The notes: a model not told the origin generated them from the letters alone. A DNA stretch of 64,000 bases from Hymenobacter ruricola (GCF_015694525.1 NZ_JADQDM010000002.1:1-64000); one strand, 5' to 3'; shown: positions 46,344-55,291, counted from the first letter of the stretch. Program-made: numbers and translations.

Positions 46344-47465
46344 TTGACTTTTCAGAAAACAACTCATTGGCGCCCGGCGCTGCTGTTGCTGGCGCTGTTG
46401 CTGCTACTGGCCGGGCTGAACCCGGCGCAGGCCCAGCGCCGCAAGCCGCCGCGCACCAAGGCCCAGGCCGGCAGCACGTCCGGCAAGTCGGACTTTTTCC
46501 GCATCAAGACGCCCAAGATGCGCTACGTGCGCCCGGATACCACTACAGTGATTGAAACCGAGGAAATCCCGGACGAGAATTCGGACGCGGCCAAGTCCAT
46601 TTACTTCAACCCGGCCAAGAAGCTCAGCATCGTGAGCGAGGACACCACGACGCTGAACGAGGGCGGGACGGAAATCGTAGAGATGTCGGAGGAGGTGCTC
46701 ATTGATTCGTCGTGGGTGAAGGTGGCGGGCTATTATTCCATCTGGGACACGCACCGCGTGAACCCCTACCGCGTAGACGGCCGCAGCTACCGCGACTCGC
46801 TGAAGCTGCGCCTCACCGACCCGCCCCGGCAGCGCTACGCCAAAATGCCGCTCCTAAGCACGCCCATTACCTCGGGCTTTGCCTTCCGCGGCTACCGCTG
46901 GCACTACGGCATGGACCTGGACCTGGAAACCGGCGACTCGGTGAAGGCCGTGTTTGACGGCGTGGTGCGCATTCAGGCTTGGGACGGCGGCGGCTACGGC
47001 AACTACATTCTGGTGCGCCACTACAACGGCCTCGAAACGGTGTACGGCCACCTGAGCAAGGCGCTGGTGCCGGTGGGCACCTTCGTGAAAGCGGGCCAGC
47101 TCATTGGCTACGGCGGCAGCACGGGGCGCAGCACGGGCTCGCACCTGCATTTTGAGGTGCGCTACCAGGGCAACCCCATCAACCCGGTGCTGATGTACGA
47201 CTTTCCCGGCTACAAGCTGCGGAAAGACAACTTCACCATCACCTCGGCGCTGTTCAATTACTACAACCGGGCGCTGAGCCGCAGCCGGAGCAGCCACAGC
47301 AGCGGCCAGCCGTCGCGGGCCCGGCAGACGGTGACCCACCGGGTGCGCTCCGGCGATACGCTGTCGGAAGTGGCCGAGAAGTATGGGGTGCGCGTGAGTA
47401 CCCTGCGCAAGCTGAACCCGGGCGTGAAAACCCTGCAGCCGGGCAAGCGGCTGCGGATTAAGTAA
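46344..47465 (+). CDS. M23 family peptidoglycan endopeptidase with LysM domain
   Basis: 373 residues from TTG 46344; no ATG is available before the signal peptide (hydrophobic 11-30, ending NPAQAQ). The M23 zinc domain (about 175-280) has H187 and D191 in HYGMDLDLETGD, H236 in VYGHLSK, and H267-x-H269 in SHLHFEV, so all metal ligands are kept. A Ser/Arg linker (about 312-330) leads to a C-terminal LysM domain (about 333-373: HRVRSGDTLSEVAEKYGV, TLRKLNPGVKTLQPGKRL). It is likely a periplasmic enzyme that cuts peptide cross-links. It is bracketed by palindrome copies 3 and 4. Confidence 0.9.
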   Translation: MTFQKTTHWRPALLLLALLLLLAGLNPAQAQRRKPPRTKAQAGSTSGKSDFFRIKTPKMRYVRPDTTTVIETEEIPDENSDAAKSIYFNPAKKLSIVSEDTTTLNEGGTEIVEMSEEVLIDSSWVKVAGYYSIWDTHRVNPYRVDGRSYRDSLKLRLTDPPRQRYAKMPLLSTPITSGFAFRGYRWHYGMDLDLETGDSVKAVFDGVVRIQAWDGGGYGNYILVRHYNGLETVYGHLSKALVPVGTFVKAGQLIGYGGSTGRSTGSHLHFEVRYQGNPINPVLMYDFPGYKLRKDNFTITSALFNYYNRALSRSRSSHSSGQPSRARQTVTHRVRSGDTLSEVAEKYGVRVSTLRKLNPGVKTLQPGKRLRIK

Positions 47466-47485
47466 GCTACACGAGCCCATAAGTA

Positions 47486-47589
47486 AACGTCATGCAGAGC
47501 GCAGCGAAGCATCTTGCCCGCCACCAGTAAGTCATTCAACTGGATTACTGGTGGCGGGCAAGATGCTTCGCTGCGCTCGGCATGACGTT
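47486..47589. repeat. Extragenic palindrome, copy 4
   Basis: Arms at 47486-47530 and 47545-47589 match at 44 of 45 positions. Outer part as in the other copies; the inner part (TGCCCGCCACCAGTAA) is unique to this copy. It lies between the M23 gene and bshB1. Confidence 0.93.
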
Positions 47590-47622
47590 CTTTATTACAT
47601 TACCAACCAACAGAACCCCGCA

Positions 47623-48342
47623 ATGAAACTCGATATCCTGGCCCTGGGCGCCCACCCCGACGACGTAGAAATGTCCTGCACCGGCACGCTGCTGGCCGGC
47701 ATGGCCGTGGGCAAAAAGGTCGGCATCGTCGATTTCACGCGGGGCGAGCTGGGCACGCGCGGCACGCCGGCCATCCGGGCGGCGGAGGCGGCGGCTTCGT
47801 GCAAAATCCTGGGCATTGACATTCGCGAAAACTTGGGCTTGCCCGACGGCTTCTTTCGCAACGACCGGGAGCACCAGCTGCCGCTCATCGCCGCCATTCG
47901 CCGCTACCAGCCCGACGTGGTGCTGGCCAACGCCATCGATGACCGGCACCCGGACCACGGCCGCGGGGCCCAGCTGGCCGTCGATGCCTGCTTTCTGGCT
48001 GGCCTGCGCATGATTGAAACCTTTGGCGACGACGGCCTGCCCCAGGCCGCCTGGCGCCCCAAAAACGTGTACCACTACATCCAGGACCGCCAGCTGCCGC
48101 CCGCTTTCGTGGTCGACATCACGCCGCACTGGGCCAAGAAGTGGGAAGCCATCCAGGCCTTCAACACCCAGTTCTTCAACCCCAAGCTCGACGAGCCCCA
48201 GACTTACCTCTCCAGCCAGGAGTTCGGCCGGTTCATGGAGGCGCGGGCGCGGGAGTTCGGCCACATCATCGGCGTCGAGTTTGGCGAGGGCTTCACCGTG
48301 GCGCGCCCGGTGGGCGTGCGCGAGGTGGGGGACTTATTGTAG
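47623..48342 (+). CDS. bshB1: Bacillithiol biosynthesis deacetylase BshB1
   Basis: 239 residues. Hydrolyses N-acetylglucosaminyl-malate to glucosaminyl-malate in bacillithiol synthesis; cytoplasmic, zinc-dependent. The PIG-L/LmbE fold shows LALGAHPDDVEM (H11, D13, D14) and RHPDHGRG (H109, D111, H112), and the BshB1-typical GELGTRGTPAIRAAEA and ENLGLPDGFF. The ATG at 47623 matches the family; the upstream frame runs through the palindrome. bshA and bshC are not in this window. Confidence 0.93.
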   Translation: MKLDILALGAHPDDVEMSCTGTLLAGMAVGKKVGIVDFTRGELGTRGTPAIRAAEAAASCKILGIDIRENLGLPDGFFRNDREHQLPLIAAIRRYQPDVVLANAIDDRHPDHGRGAQLAVDACFLAGLRMIETFGDDGLPQAAWRPKNVYHYIQDRQLPPAFVVDITPHWAKKWEAIQAFNTQFFNPKLDEPQTYLSSQEFGRFMEARAREFGHIIGVEFGEGFTVARPVGVREVGDLL

Positions 48343-48403
48343 CATAGACTGCTGCCCTGGCCATTCAAGAGCTCTGGCTAAAAACTAACAGATTGGGTTT
48401 CGC

Positions 48404-48823
48404 TCAGTCACCCAGCAGGGTAAGTACCAACAAACGCTGGCCGCCATGGTCGCGGTGCTCGCCTAGGTAAATGCCCTGCCAGATGCCCAACGCCAGCCGG
48501 CCGTTCGTTACCGGGATGCTGACGCTGCTGCCCAACATCGCCGCTTTCAGGTGGGCGGGCATGTCGTCGGGGCCTTCGGAATTGTGGCGGAAGTAGGCGG
48601 CGTTTTCGGGCGCCGCACGGTCGAAGAACTGCTCGAAGTCGTGGCGTACCGTGGGGTCGGCATTTTCATTGATGCACAGGCTGGCCGAGGTATGCTGAAT
48701 GAACACATGCAGCAGGCCGGCCCGCACCTTTGCCAGTTCGGGCAGTCTTTCCAGCACGTGTTCCGTGATTAGGTGGAAGCCTCGGCGCATGGCGGGCAAC
48801 CGTAGTGGTTTTTGGAAAACCAT
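48404..48823 (-). CDS. YjbQ family protein (secondary thiamine-phosphate synthase enzyme)
   Basis: 139 residues from the ATG at 48823, the standard length of the UPF0047/YjbQ family; the frame open to 48880 adds 19 residues not seen in the family. Core motifs are GLLHVFIQHTSASLCINENADPTV, NSEGPDDMPAHLKAAMLGSS, and the C-terminal LGIWQGIYLGEHRD. The family is a small trimeric barrel with weak thiamine-phosphate synthase activity reported for some members; the real role is uncertain. Convergent with bshB1. Confidence 0.92.
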   Translation of the reverse strand: MVFQKPLRLPAMRRGFHLITEHVLERLPELAKVRAGLLHVFIQHTSASLCINENADPTVRHDFEQFFDRAAPENAAYFRHNSEGPDDMPAHLKAAMLGSSVSIPVTNGRLALGIWQGIYLGEHRDHGGQRLLVLTLLGD

Positions 48824-49065
48824 AAGCAATGAGGTAAGAAATACGGTAGGCATACGTGACCCCAGCCCACCAGTAGGCAACAGTCACAATCAATATTTAT
48901 TCGCTCCAACGCAGGGTTGCTTTCATAGATGAGGCTGGCCCCTCAATTCCTAATATCTGACAGGCTAGGCGGTAGGCGGCCACCCGCGCCGGCAGGGCGC
49001 TTTCCAGGTTGGGCACGCGCACGGCGAGCTTGCCCAGGGCGTGGACAGCGGGCTTCACGCCCGGC

Positions 49066-50565
49066 TCAGGCGAAGCGCTGCCGGATGCGCGCCAAGTACA
49101 GCTGCGCCACTGCGTTGCCGGGGGCCAGCCGGAGCAGCTTCTCGCCCAGGCTGCGGGCCTGCCAGTAGTCGCCCTGCTCCACGGCTAGGCGCAGCTGGCT
49201 TTCGGCGGCATCTGTTTTGCGGGCGTACACCAGCGGGTCGTCGGGATTTAACTGGCTGAGGTGGGCCAGGTATTTCTTGTAGTAGCTGCCGGCCCGCGGG
49301 TAGTCGCCCAGCTCGTAGAAATACGCATCGGCCACTTCTTTGTATAGCTCGTTCACTTCCAGCACCCGCACGCGGGCGGCGGGGTCGCACCAGGCGTACC
49401 CGTTGGGGTAGCGGCGCAGGTCCGCGGGGCCGGGGCGGCTGGGGTCGTAGTAAAACAGGCTGCCGATGCCGGGCAGCTGGCCGGCATCCTGCATCGCGGT
49501 CTGGGCGCACACTTCGGCCTTGCGGGCCAGCCAGGGCAGGGCCGCGGCGGTTGCGCCCTGCGCGCGGAGCAGGTAGCCCAGACGCTCGTAGGGCGCCTGA
49601 AAATTGTCGGGCGCGCGGGCAATGGCTTGCTGAAAAGCCGCCTGGGCGGCCGGCTGCCGGCCCTGCTGCCAGTAGCAGGTGCCCATTTCCGTGAGGGCTT
49701 CCTGGGCGCTGGGCGGGTGGCTGCGCGTGGTGGCGTCGCGGTCGAAGAGGTAAAACCGGTTGTCGGGCTGGCAATCCGGCTCGGCGTCGAGGAAGCGTTG
49801 GTAGTAAGTCAGCGCCGCCGCGTAGTCGTGGCGGTGGTACTGGCAGTACTGCGCGTAGTAGAAGTACGTCAGCCCCAGCCCCGACTGCAATTTCAGTTCC
49901 TGACCTACGCTGTCGGGCCCGCCGTGGCTCAGCGCCGTAGCGGGCAGCTGCCGGTAGAAATAATAGTACTGAATGGGGTAGGGGGCCGCCAGCGCCACCG
50001 CCTGCGCCAGCAAATACCCGCAGGCCGGCTCGCTGAACGTGCCGTAAAACGAGTCGTCGGCCTGCCAGCGGAAGTGCGACCAGAAAATCTGGGCCACGGT
50101 AATCCACTCGCGCCGTAAGGACTCCGACAGCGGCAGCGCCTCGGCAAACCACTCCTTGTAGGGCGCAAACTCCTGCCACAGCCGCTGGCAATCGAGGGTG
50201 TAGCCGCCCGTGTCGCCGTTGCCGATGTACACCTCCACCGGGAAAATGCCGTTGAAAAGGGCCGCCGCCCTCACCAGCGCCTCCCACTGCGCGGGCAGCT
50301 GGGCCCGCAGCACCTCGCCCAGCGCCGCCCGAATGTCGTCGGCGTCGGTCCAGTCGTCGGCCGTGCGCCAGCCCAGCCGGTTCGCCTGGAACCGCCAAAA
50401 CCGGTGGCCCGCCCGCCGGGTGGGGTCGCCTTCGGCCCAGCGCTGCCAGGCCACCGCGCACAAGGCCAGCGCCGCCCGCGGCAAAGGCTGGCCGGCCAGC
50501 TCCGCCACCGCTTGCCGGACCCGCTGGCTGCCGGCGCTTTCCAGGTCCTCCAGAAGTTCTTTCAC
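49066..50565 (-). CDS. Hypothetical TPR-containing protein
   Basis: 499 residues, GTG start at 50565, seven bases after the methyltransferase stop codon, so the two are probably one operon. No signal peptide. The N-terminal 230 residues are helical and Trp/Tyr-rich without a recognised family. TPR-like units follow (YYAQYCQYHRHDYAAALTYYQRF, EALTEMGTCYWQQGRQPAAQAAFQQAI, RLGYLLRAQGATAAALPWLARK, DAYFYELGDYPRAGSYYKKY). Function unknown. Past the stop codon, the +1 frame stays open with strongly GC-biased third positions for about 55 codons, which suggests a frameshifted C-terminus. Confidence 0.75.
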   Translation of the reverse strand: MKELLEDLESAGSQRVRQAVAELAGQPLPRAALALCAVAWQRWAEGDPTRRAGHRFWRFQANRLGWRTADDWTDADDIRAALGEVLRAQLPAQWEALVRAAALFNGIFPVEVYIGNGDTGGYTLDCQRLWQEFAPYKEWFAEALPLSESLRREWITVAQIFWSHFRWQADDSFYGTFSEPACGYLLAQAVALAAPYPIQYYYFYRQLPATALSHGGPDSVGQELKLQSGLGLTYFYYAQYCQYHRHDYAAALTYYQRFLDAEPDCQPDNRFYLFDRDATTRSHPPSAQEALTEMGTCYWQQGRQPAAQAAFQQAIARAPDNFQAPYERLGYLLRAQGATAAALPWLARKAEVCAQTAMQDAGQLPGIGSLFYYDPSRPGPADLRRYPNGYAWCDPAARVRVLEVNELYKEVADAYFYELGDYPRAGSYYKKYLAHLSQLNPDDPLVYARKTDAAESQLRLAVEQGDYWQARSLGEKLLRLAPGNAVAQLYLARIRQRFA

Positions 50566-50572
50566 CCCGCAA

Positions 50573-51442
50573 TTATACCGCCCGCAGCATCCAGGTGGCC
50601 TGTATTTTGGGCGGCTGCCCCTGGCGGTTGCGCGCTTCCTCCGGCAGCACCGCCCGCAGCTGGGGCAGCACGCTCAAGGCCTGGTAGTCCGGCACCGCTT
50701 CGGCCACCACTTCAAAGCCCTGCTCCGCGAAGAAGGCACGGGCGGCCTCATAGCTGTCAAACTTGTTTTCTTCGATGTGGTGCTGCTCGAAAAAGCGGCG
50801 CTCGCCGTCCCGCTGCGGTATTTCCACCCGCACGTCAGCTGGCCGCTTCACGTAGACGTCGGCCGTTATCCAGCAGCCGCCCCGCTGCGTCAGCACGGCG
50901 TGAATGGTGCGGCACAGGCGTGCTTTTTCTTCGGGGCCGAGGTACATCAGCAAGCCTTCGTTGACGATGCTGAGCGGCCCGGGGCCAAACCGTTGCACGA
51001 CGCCGTTGAACTCCGCCTCATCCAGCGCGTTCAGCGGCAGCAACTCGAAGGTCGATTTCAGGTCTTTGCCCAGGTGCAGCCGCGCTAGCAGGTCGCGCTT
51101 GGTGGCCACTACTTCCGGCAGGTCGGTGTCGATGTAATGGGCGCCGGCTTCCTGGGCACACAGGGCCAGGCCCCGAAAGGAATAGCCGGACGACAGCTCC
51201 AGAATGTTTGGGTGGCCGGCCTGTTGCAGCAGCTGGTCGATGCTCCAGTAGCGCAGCTCAAAGTGCACCACCCGCATCCAGAACCAGAAGTCTTTCGCCT
51301 CAAAATCCAAGTCGAACACTTCGGCGCCCTGCATGAGCGCCGCCATTTCCCGGGCGTACGGGATGTTGGTGTGGCCCTTGAGCAGCAGCAGCGACTTGGC
51401 GGACGGGCTGATGCTGCTGTAATCTTTGGGTTGCGGGTTCAT
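50573..51442 (-). CDS. Class I SAM-dependent methyltransferase, leucine carboxyl methyltransferase-like
   Basis: 289 residues. The SAM-binding motif I is NILELSSGYSFRGLAL (about 79-94), followed by acidic YIDTDLPEVVATKR and the motif around SIVNEGLLMYLGPEEKARL. This layout fits the PPM1/LCMT group, which methylates carboxyl or hydroxyl groups of proteins or polyketides. The substrate is unknown. It is the first gene of a likely two-gene unit with the TPR protein, which could be its partner or substrate (inference). It diverges from an AraC-type regulator; the 208-bp gap between them has no clear consensus -7 element. Confidence 0.82.
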   Translation of the reverse strand: MNPQPKDYSSISPSAKSLLLLKGHTNIPYAREMAALMQGAEVFDLDFEAKDFWFWMRVVHFELRYWSIDQLLQQAGHPNILELSSGYSFRGLALCAQEAGAHYIDTDLPEVVATKRDLLARLHLGKDLKSTFELLPLNALDEAEFNGVVQRFGPGPLSIVNEGLLMYLGPEEKARLCRTIHAVLTQRGGCWITADVYVKRPADVRVEIPQRDGERRFFEQHHIEENKFDSYEAARAFFAEQGFEVVAEAVPDYQALSVLPQLRAVLPEEARNRQGQPPKIQATWMLRAV

Positions 51443-51650
51443 ACGGAATGCTTTGGGTGGGGGTGCTGAAGTTATTTACGAACAGCATGGCCAGCAGAGT
51501 TATCTACCAAAACCCGTCGGCGTTACCGGACAGCGCAAAGTAAATAGCCGCTTCCAATGCAGCTGCTGGAAGGGGAATGGCTGGCCGTTGCTGCTTAGCT
51601 TGGGGCAGAAAAGCGCGAATGCTTCTGTCATTTTACCTCAAGCCGGGGCT

Positions 51651-52472
51651 ATGAAGCCGGATTATTTTCAAGTGCAGCGGGGCTTGCAGCCGTTCGTGAG
51701 CCACATCATGGTGGTGGATGTCCGGCTGGATGGTCCGGCCTATAGCCGCCTGGCGCCGTTTCCGCCCACGCCGCAGCACTGCCTCAACTTTTACCCCGCC
51801 GATGCCACCCGCAGCCGGCAGGGCCCGCAGGCGTTTCGGGACCTGCCGGCCTGCACCATCGTGGGGCCCCAAACCACCAAAGTCGATTTGGCCATGGGCC
51901 CGCGACACCGCTTCGTGTCGGTGGCTTTCCATCCCGGCGGGCTGTTTCGCCTGCTGCGCCTGCCCCTGCACGAGCTGCTCGACACGCCCCTCGACGCGGC
52001 CGATGTGCTGGGGCCGGAGCTGCGTGAAGTCAGTGAAAAACTCCAGGCCGCCACCCAGCCCCTGGCCATGAAAAACACCGTGGAAGCCTACCTGCTGCGC
52101 AAAATGAGCCTGATTGCCGCCAGCCCCTTTGAGTGCGCCATCCGGCTGTTATCGGGCGGAAACGCTGCGCACACCATCGATGAAATCGCGGCGCTGGCCT
52201 GCCTCAGCAACCGGCAGTTTGAGCGCAAGGCCCACGAGGTGCTGGGCTATTCGCCCAAGTTTTTCGCCCGCGTGGCGCGCTTCTCCCGGGCCTACCGCCT
52301 GAAAGTGAACCACCCGCACGCCCGCTGGACCGCCATCAGCCACCAGTGCGGCTACTACGACCAGATGCACCTCATCCGGGACTTCAAGCAATTCACCGCC
52401 ACCACGCCCAAGCTGCTGGCGCTGGAAATACAGGATTCTCCGCTAAAAATCCAGGACGACCTGCGACTGTAG
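51651..52472 (+). CDS. AraC family transcriptional regulator with DUF6597-like N-terminus
   Basis: 273 residues from ATG 51651. The N-terminal part (about 1-150: YFQVQRGLQPFVSHIMVVDVRL, CTIVGPQTTKVDLAMGPRHRF, VAFHPGGLFRLLRLPL) matches the ligand-sensing domain common in Bacteroidota AraC proteins. The C-terminal domain has two helix-turn-helix units: IDEIAALACLSNRQFERKAHEV and the AISHQCGYYDQMHLIRDFKQFTATTP motif. Divergent from the methyltransferase gene, which is a candidate target. The longer frame from 51426 overlaps that gene and is rejected. Confidence 0.87.
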   Translation: MKPDYFQVQRGLQPFVSHIMVVDVRLDGPAYSRLAPFPPTPQHCLNFYPADATRSRQGPQAFRDLPACTIVGPQTTKVDLAMGPRHRFVSVAFHPGGLFRLLRLPLHELLDTPLDAADVLGPELREVSEKLQAATQPLAMKNTVEAYLLRKMSLIAASPFECAIRLLSGGNAAHTIDEIAALACLSNRQFERKAHEVLGYSPKFFARVARFSRAYRLKVNHPHARWTAISHQCGYYDQMHLIRDFKQFTATTPKLLALEIQDSPLKIQDDLRL

Positions 52473-52532
52473 GCGCCCGCTCCGGGCCACAAAGACGTCG
52501 GATTTATACTATTTCCGGCCTGTGGTCCGGCC

Positions 52533-52540
52533 TAATTTTG
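52533..52540 (+). promoter_or_regulatory. -7 promoter element of the SnoaL-like gene
   Basis: TAATTTTG matches TAnnTTTG exactly; predicted start about 52546, 16 nt before the ATG. Confidence 0.5.
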
Positions 52541-52561
52541 GCCCACACCAACGCCGCAACC

Positions 52562-53020
52562 ATGAAAACAACGATAACCACGACGCTTTGCCTCCTGGCC
52601 GCCACCAGCGCCTACGCTCAGATGGACACGGTGAGCTACGCCAAAGAGCGCCGGGAAATAAAAGCCCTGCTGCACACCCCCGGCGCTGCCAACGGCCCGG
52701 CCGCCTGCAACGACGTCGTGATGGTGGGGGCCAAAGGCGACATTTCCTTTTCGGCGCAGGAGCACAAAGCCGTGCAAACCAAAGAAAAGCTGATTTTCAA
52801 ATCCGTGAAGCCCGTGCCCGGCACCGAAATCATCCGCGTCTACGGTGGCACCTCGGCCGTGGTGAACTGGCTGGCCGACGTGCAACTGAACGTGGACGGG
52901 CGCGACATCGCCCTCAAGGTGCGCCGGCTGGAAGTGTACGTCAAAAAAGCCGCGGGCTGGTGCCGAGTGGCAGGCCAGGGGACCGAAGTCGACGAAAAAA
53001 TGTTTCCCATCCACCCCTGA
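52562..53020 (+). CDS. Secreted NTF2/SnoaL-like (DUF4440) protein
   Basis: 152 residues from ATG 52562, with a signal peptide ending at SAYAQ (about residue 20). After cleavage the sequence KERREIKALLHTPGAANGPAACNDVVMVGAKGDISF and later VNGWL-type strands (VVNWLADVQLNVDGRD, VRRLEVYVKKAAGWCRVAGQGTEV) fit the cone-shaped NTF2/DUF4440 fold. Ligand or enzymatic role unknown. Its own promoter and a large convergent hairpin isolate it as a single-gene unit. Confidence 0.75.
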   Translation: MKTTITTTLCLLAATSAYAQMDTVSYAKERREIKALLHTPGAANGPAACNDVVMVGAKGDISFSAQEHKAVQTKEKLIFKSVKPVPGTEIIRVYGGTSAVVNWLADVQLNVDGRDIALKVRRLEVYVKKAAGWCRVAGQGTEVDEKMFPIHP

Positions 53021-53050
53021 GTCAGGCAGCGCGGCCCCTCCTGGCCCCGT

Positions 53051-53111
53051 TGCATGAAACCCCAAACTGCCCCGGCTGCAAGCGCGACCGGGGAGTTTGG
53101 GGTTTGATGCA
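53051..53111. terminator. Long hairpin between convergent genes
   Basis: Arms at 53057-53075 and 53088-53105 (AAACCCCAAACT, then CCCCGG with one bulged G), extended outward by TGCAT/ATGCA across a mismatch. No T run on either side, so its role as a bidirectional terminator is inferred from position. Confidence 0.6.
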
Positions 53112-53161
53112 GCTACGATTACGTTGGCTTAAACGTGTCGGGTTTCTCGCTCCACCGGCTT

Positions 53162-54052
53162 TTAGCTCGCGAAATAGTCGCCGTGTTCCATATCCTCCAG
53201 AAGCGAGGCCTGGCTGGCATGCCAGCCCAGCTGCTGTTGCGTGAACGCGCTGGAAGCCGGCGCATCAAGCCCGACGAAGCCGGCCATCCAGCCAAAATGC
53301 CCGGCCGCTTCCTCCGGGGCTTTGGCCACCACCGGCAAGCCCAGCCGGCGGCCGATGACGGCCGCAATGTCGCGCATGGGCACGCCTTCCTCGGCGATGC
53401 CGTGGTAGCGCGTGCCGGCCGTGCCCCGCTCCAGCACCAGGCGGTAGAGGCGGGCCGCATCGAGCCGGTGCACGGCGGGCCAGCGGTTGCCGCCGTCGCC
53501 CACGTACGCCGCCACGCCCTTTTCGCGGGCAATGCCGATGAGCATGGGCACGAAGCCGTGGTCGCCGGCCCCGTGCACCGAAGGTGCCAGGCGCACCACC
53601 GTGGCGTTGAGGCCCTGCGCGGCCAGCGCCAGTGCCACCTCTTCGGAGCGGCGCGGGTAGCCCGGCGCGTGGGTGGGCGCGTCGGCTTCCGTCACCACGC
53701 GGCCCGGGGGCAGGCCCGCCACCCCGGACGTGACGACGAGCGGCCGGGCCGAACCCGCCAGCTCCGCCCCGAGGGCCTCAATGGCGCGGCGGTCGGTGTC
53801 GGCCGCGGCGGCGAAGGCCGAGAAATCGTGCACGAAGGCCGTGTGAATGACGCCGTCGGCGGCCGCCGCGCCCCGGCGCAGGCTGGTGAGGTCTTCGAGC
53901 GAGCCGCGGTGAACCTGGGCACCCGCCGCGGCCAGCGCCTGGGCCCCCGCGTCCGAACGGGCCAGGCCCAGCACCTGGTGGCCCGCGCCGAGCAATTCCT
54001 GAACAATGGCCGAGCCGACAAAGCCGGTGGCGCCGGTGACAAATACTTTCAT
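53162..54052 (-). CDS. SDR family NAD(P)-dependent oxidoreductase/epimerase
   Basis: 296 residues of the extended atypical SDR type. The Rossmann motif VTGATGFVGSAIVQELL (about 5-21) and LGLARSDAGAQALAAAGAQVHRGSLED define NAD(P) binding. HTAFVHDFSAF follows, and the usual YxxxK is replaced by a weaker region around APGYPRRSEEVA, as in many proteins of this group. Probably cytoplasmic; substrate unknown. It lies 108 bp downstream of, and on the same strand as, an AraC regulator, a frequent regulator-target layout. A near-consensus -7 element (GACCTTTG, minus strand 54095-54088) gives it its own promoter. Confidence 0.87.
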   Translation of the reverse strand: MKVFVTGATGFVGSAIVQELLGAGHQVLGLARSDAGAQALAAAGAQVHRGSLEDLTSLRRGAAAADGVIHTAFVHDFSAFAAAADTDRRAIEALGAELAGSARPLVVTSGVAGLPPGRVVTEADAPTHAPGYPRRSEEVALALAAQGLNATVVRLAPSVHGAGDHGFVPMLIGIAREKGVAAYVGDGGNRWPAVHRLDAARLYRLVLERGTAGTRYHGIAEEGVPMRDIAAVIGRRLGLPVVAKAPEEAAGHFGWMAGFVGLDAPASSAFTQQQLGWHASQASLLEDMEHGDYFAS

Positions 54053-54160
54053 GACAAAGGGTTTTTATGAGGGGTTGGAGTACCTCACAAAGGTCCCGCC
54101 GATGGGTGGCCGCACTGTTGCGCGGGTCAAACCGTTTGCTGCAGCATTCAAACAATTGTA

Positions 54161-55090
54161 TTAGCCGCGGAAGGCACCGGGCACTAGGCCGGTCTGGCGC
54201 TTGAAGAAATTGCAGAAATGCGCCACGTCGGCAAAACCCAGGCCGTCGGCAATTTCCGAAACGTTCCAGTTGGTTTGCTTCAGCAGCATCTTGGCTTCCT
54301 GGGTCACCCGGCCGCTGATTAGGGAAGTGGTGGTGTGGCCGGTGGTTTCTTTCAGCACCCGGTTGAGGTGGTTGACGTGCACGGCCAGCTGGTCGGCGTA
54401 ATCTTTGGCGGTGCGCAGCCGCAGCCGCTGCTGCGGGCTTTCCAGCGGAAACTGCCGCTCCAGCAGCTCGGCAAACCGGGCCGCCACTCGTGCCGAGGCG
54501 TTGGGCGCGGGCGCCAGCATCGGGGCCGGCTGCAGCTTTTGGCCCGCGTGAATCAGTTCGAGCAGGTAGGCCCGCAGCAGGTCGTACTTGTAGGCATACT
54601 CCGACGTGATTTCCCGCGCCATTTTCTCAAAAATGGCTTCAATGGTCGCGTAGTCCTCGTCCGTCACGGGCAGCACCGGGCAGCCACCGGGCTGAAAAAC
54701 CGGCAATTCGCTCAGCACCACGCCGCTCTTGGCGGGCAGCAGAAACTCCTCGGTGAAGATGCAGAAGTAGCCGGACTGCTCCGCGTCGTGCGGCAGCCAC
54801 CGGTAAGGAACCCGCGACGTCACAAACCACAGGGCCTGGCGCGCCACGTCCGTGCTTTGGTCAGCGAACTCGATGCGGCTGCGCCCGCGAATCAGGCTGA
54901 TTTTGTAGAAAGCCCGCCGGTCAAAGGCCATCGGGGGGCGGTGGCGGTTGGCCAGCATCAGGTCGGCCACGCGGAAGACGTTGAAATGCCCCACTTCCTG
55001 CGGCGTAGCCGTGAGCCGCAATCGGCCGGCCGCTGGCGTGGGCCCGGCCGCGAGTTTGCTATAAAAGGCTTCGAGCGAGTTTGGGTTCAT
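54161..55090 (-). CDS. AraC family transcriptional regulator
   Basis: 309 residues. The N-terminal cupin-like part (about 20-150: HFNVFRVADLMLANRHRPPMAF, RAFYKISLIRGRSRIEFADQ) is followed by a helical linker and the C-terminal AraC DNA-binding domain: KDYADQLAVHVNHLNRVLKETTGHTT (first HTH) and NWNVSEIADGLGFADVAHFCNFFKRQTGLVPGAFR (second HTH). It likely regulates the SDR gene that follows on the same strand. Its promoter shows a consensus -7 element 20 bp before the ATG. Confidence 0.92.
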   Translation of the reverse strand: MNPNSLEAFYSKLAAGPTPAAGRLRLTATPQEVGHFNVFRVADLMLANRHRPPMAFDRRAFYKISLIRGRSRIEFADQSTDVARQALWFVTSRVPYRWLPHDAEQSGYFCIFTEEFLLPAKSGVVLSELPVFQPGGCPVLPVTDEDYATIEAIFEKMAREITSEYAYKYDLLRAYLLELIHAGQKLQPAPMLAPAPNASARVAARFAELLERQFPLESPQQRLRLRTAKDYADQLAVHVNHLNRVLKETTGHTTTSLISGRVTQEAKMLLKQTNWNVSEIADGLGFADVAHFCNFFKRQTGLVPGAFRG

Positions 55091-55109
55091 TCGGCAATGC
55101 TGTATAAAT

Positions 55110-55117
55110 CAAAGGTA
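55110..55117 (-). promoter_or_regulatory. -7 promoter element of the AraC regulator
   Basis: TACCTTTG on the minus strand, exact consensus; predicted start about 55104, 14 nt before the ATG at 55090. Confidence 0.55.
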
Positions 55118-55291
55118 GGCAATGCAGCTTGCTAAGGTGCTGCGCCCGCCGCCGGCTGCTGGGCACCGCCGAAACACCAGCACCAACAGCCGCCCCGTAT
55201 ACACGCCAGCGGGCAACCCTACGACTCCACCAGCCGAACCCATCCCTAGCCGGCGCACGCGCGGGACGCCAGCGCGCGCCAGGGAATGGCG

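Noticed and set aside
46212..47589. Composite transposon carrying the M23 gene
   Set aside because: No transposase, no target-site duplication visible, and three more palindrome copies lie elsewhere without cargo; kept only as a low-level observation.
49055..50572. Minus-strand 505-codon frame overlapping the TPR gene
   Set aside because: Arg/Pro/Gly-rich frame-shifted shadow; the TPR frame has helix-repeat periodicity and ordinary composition.
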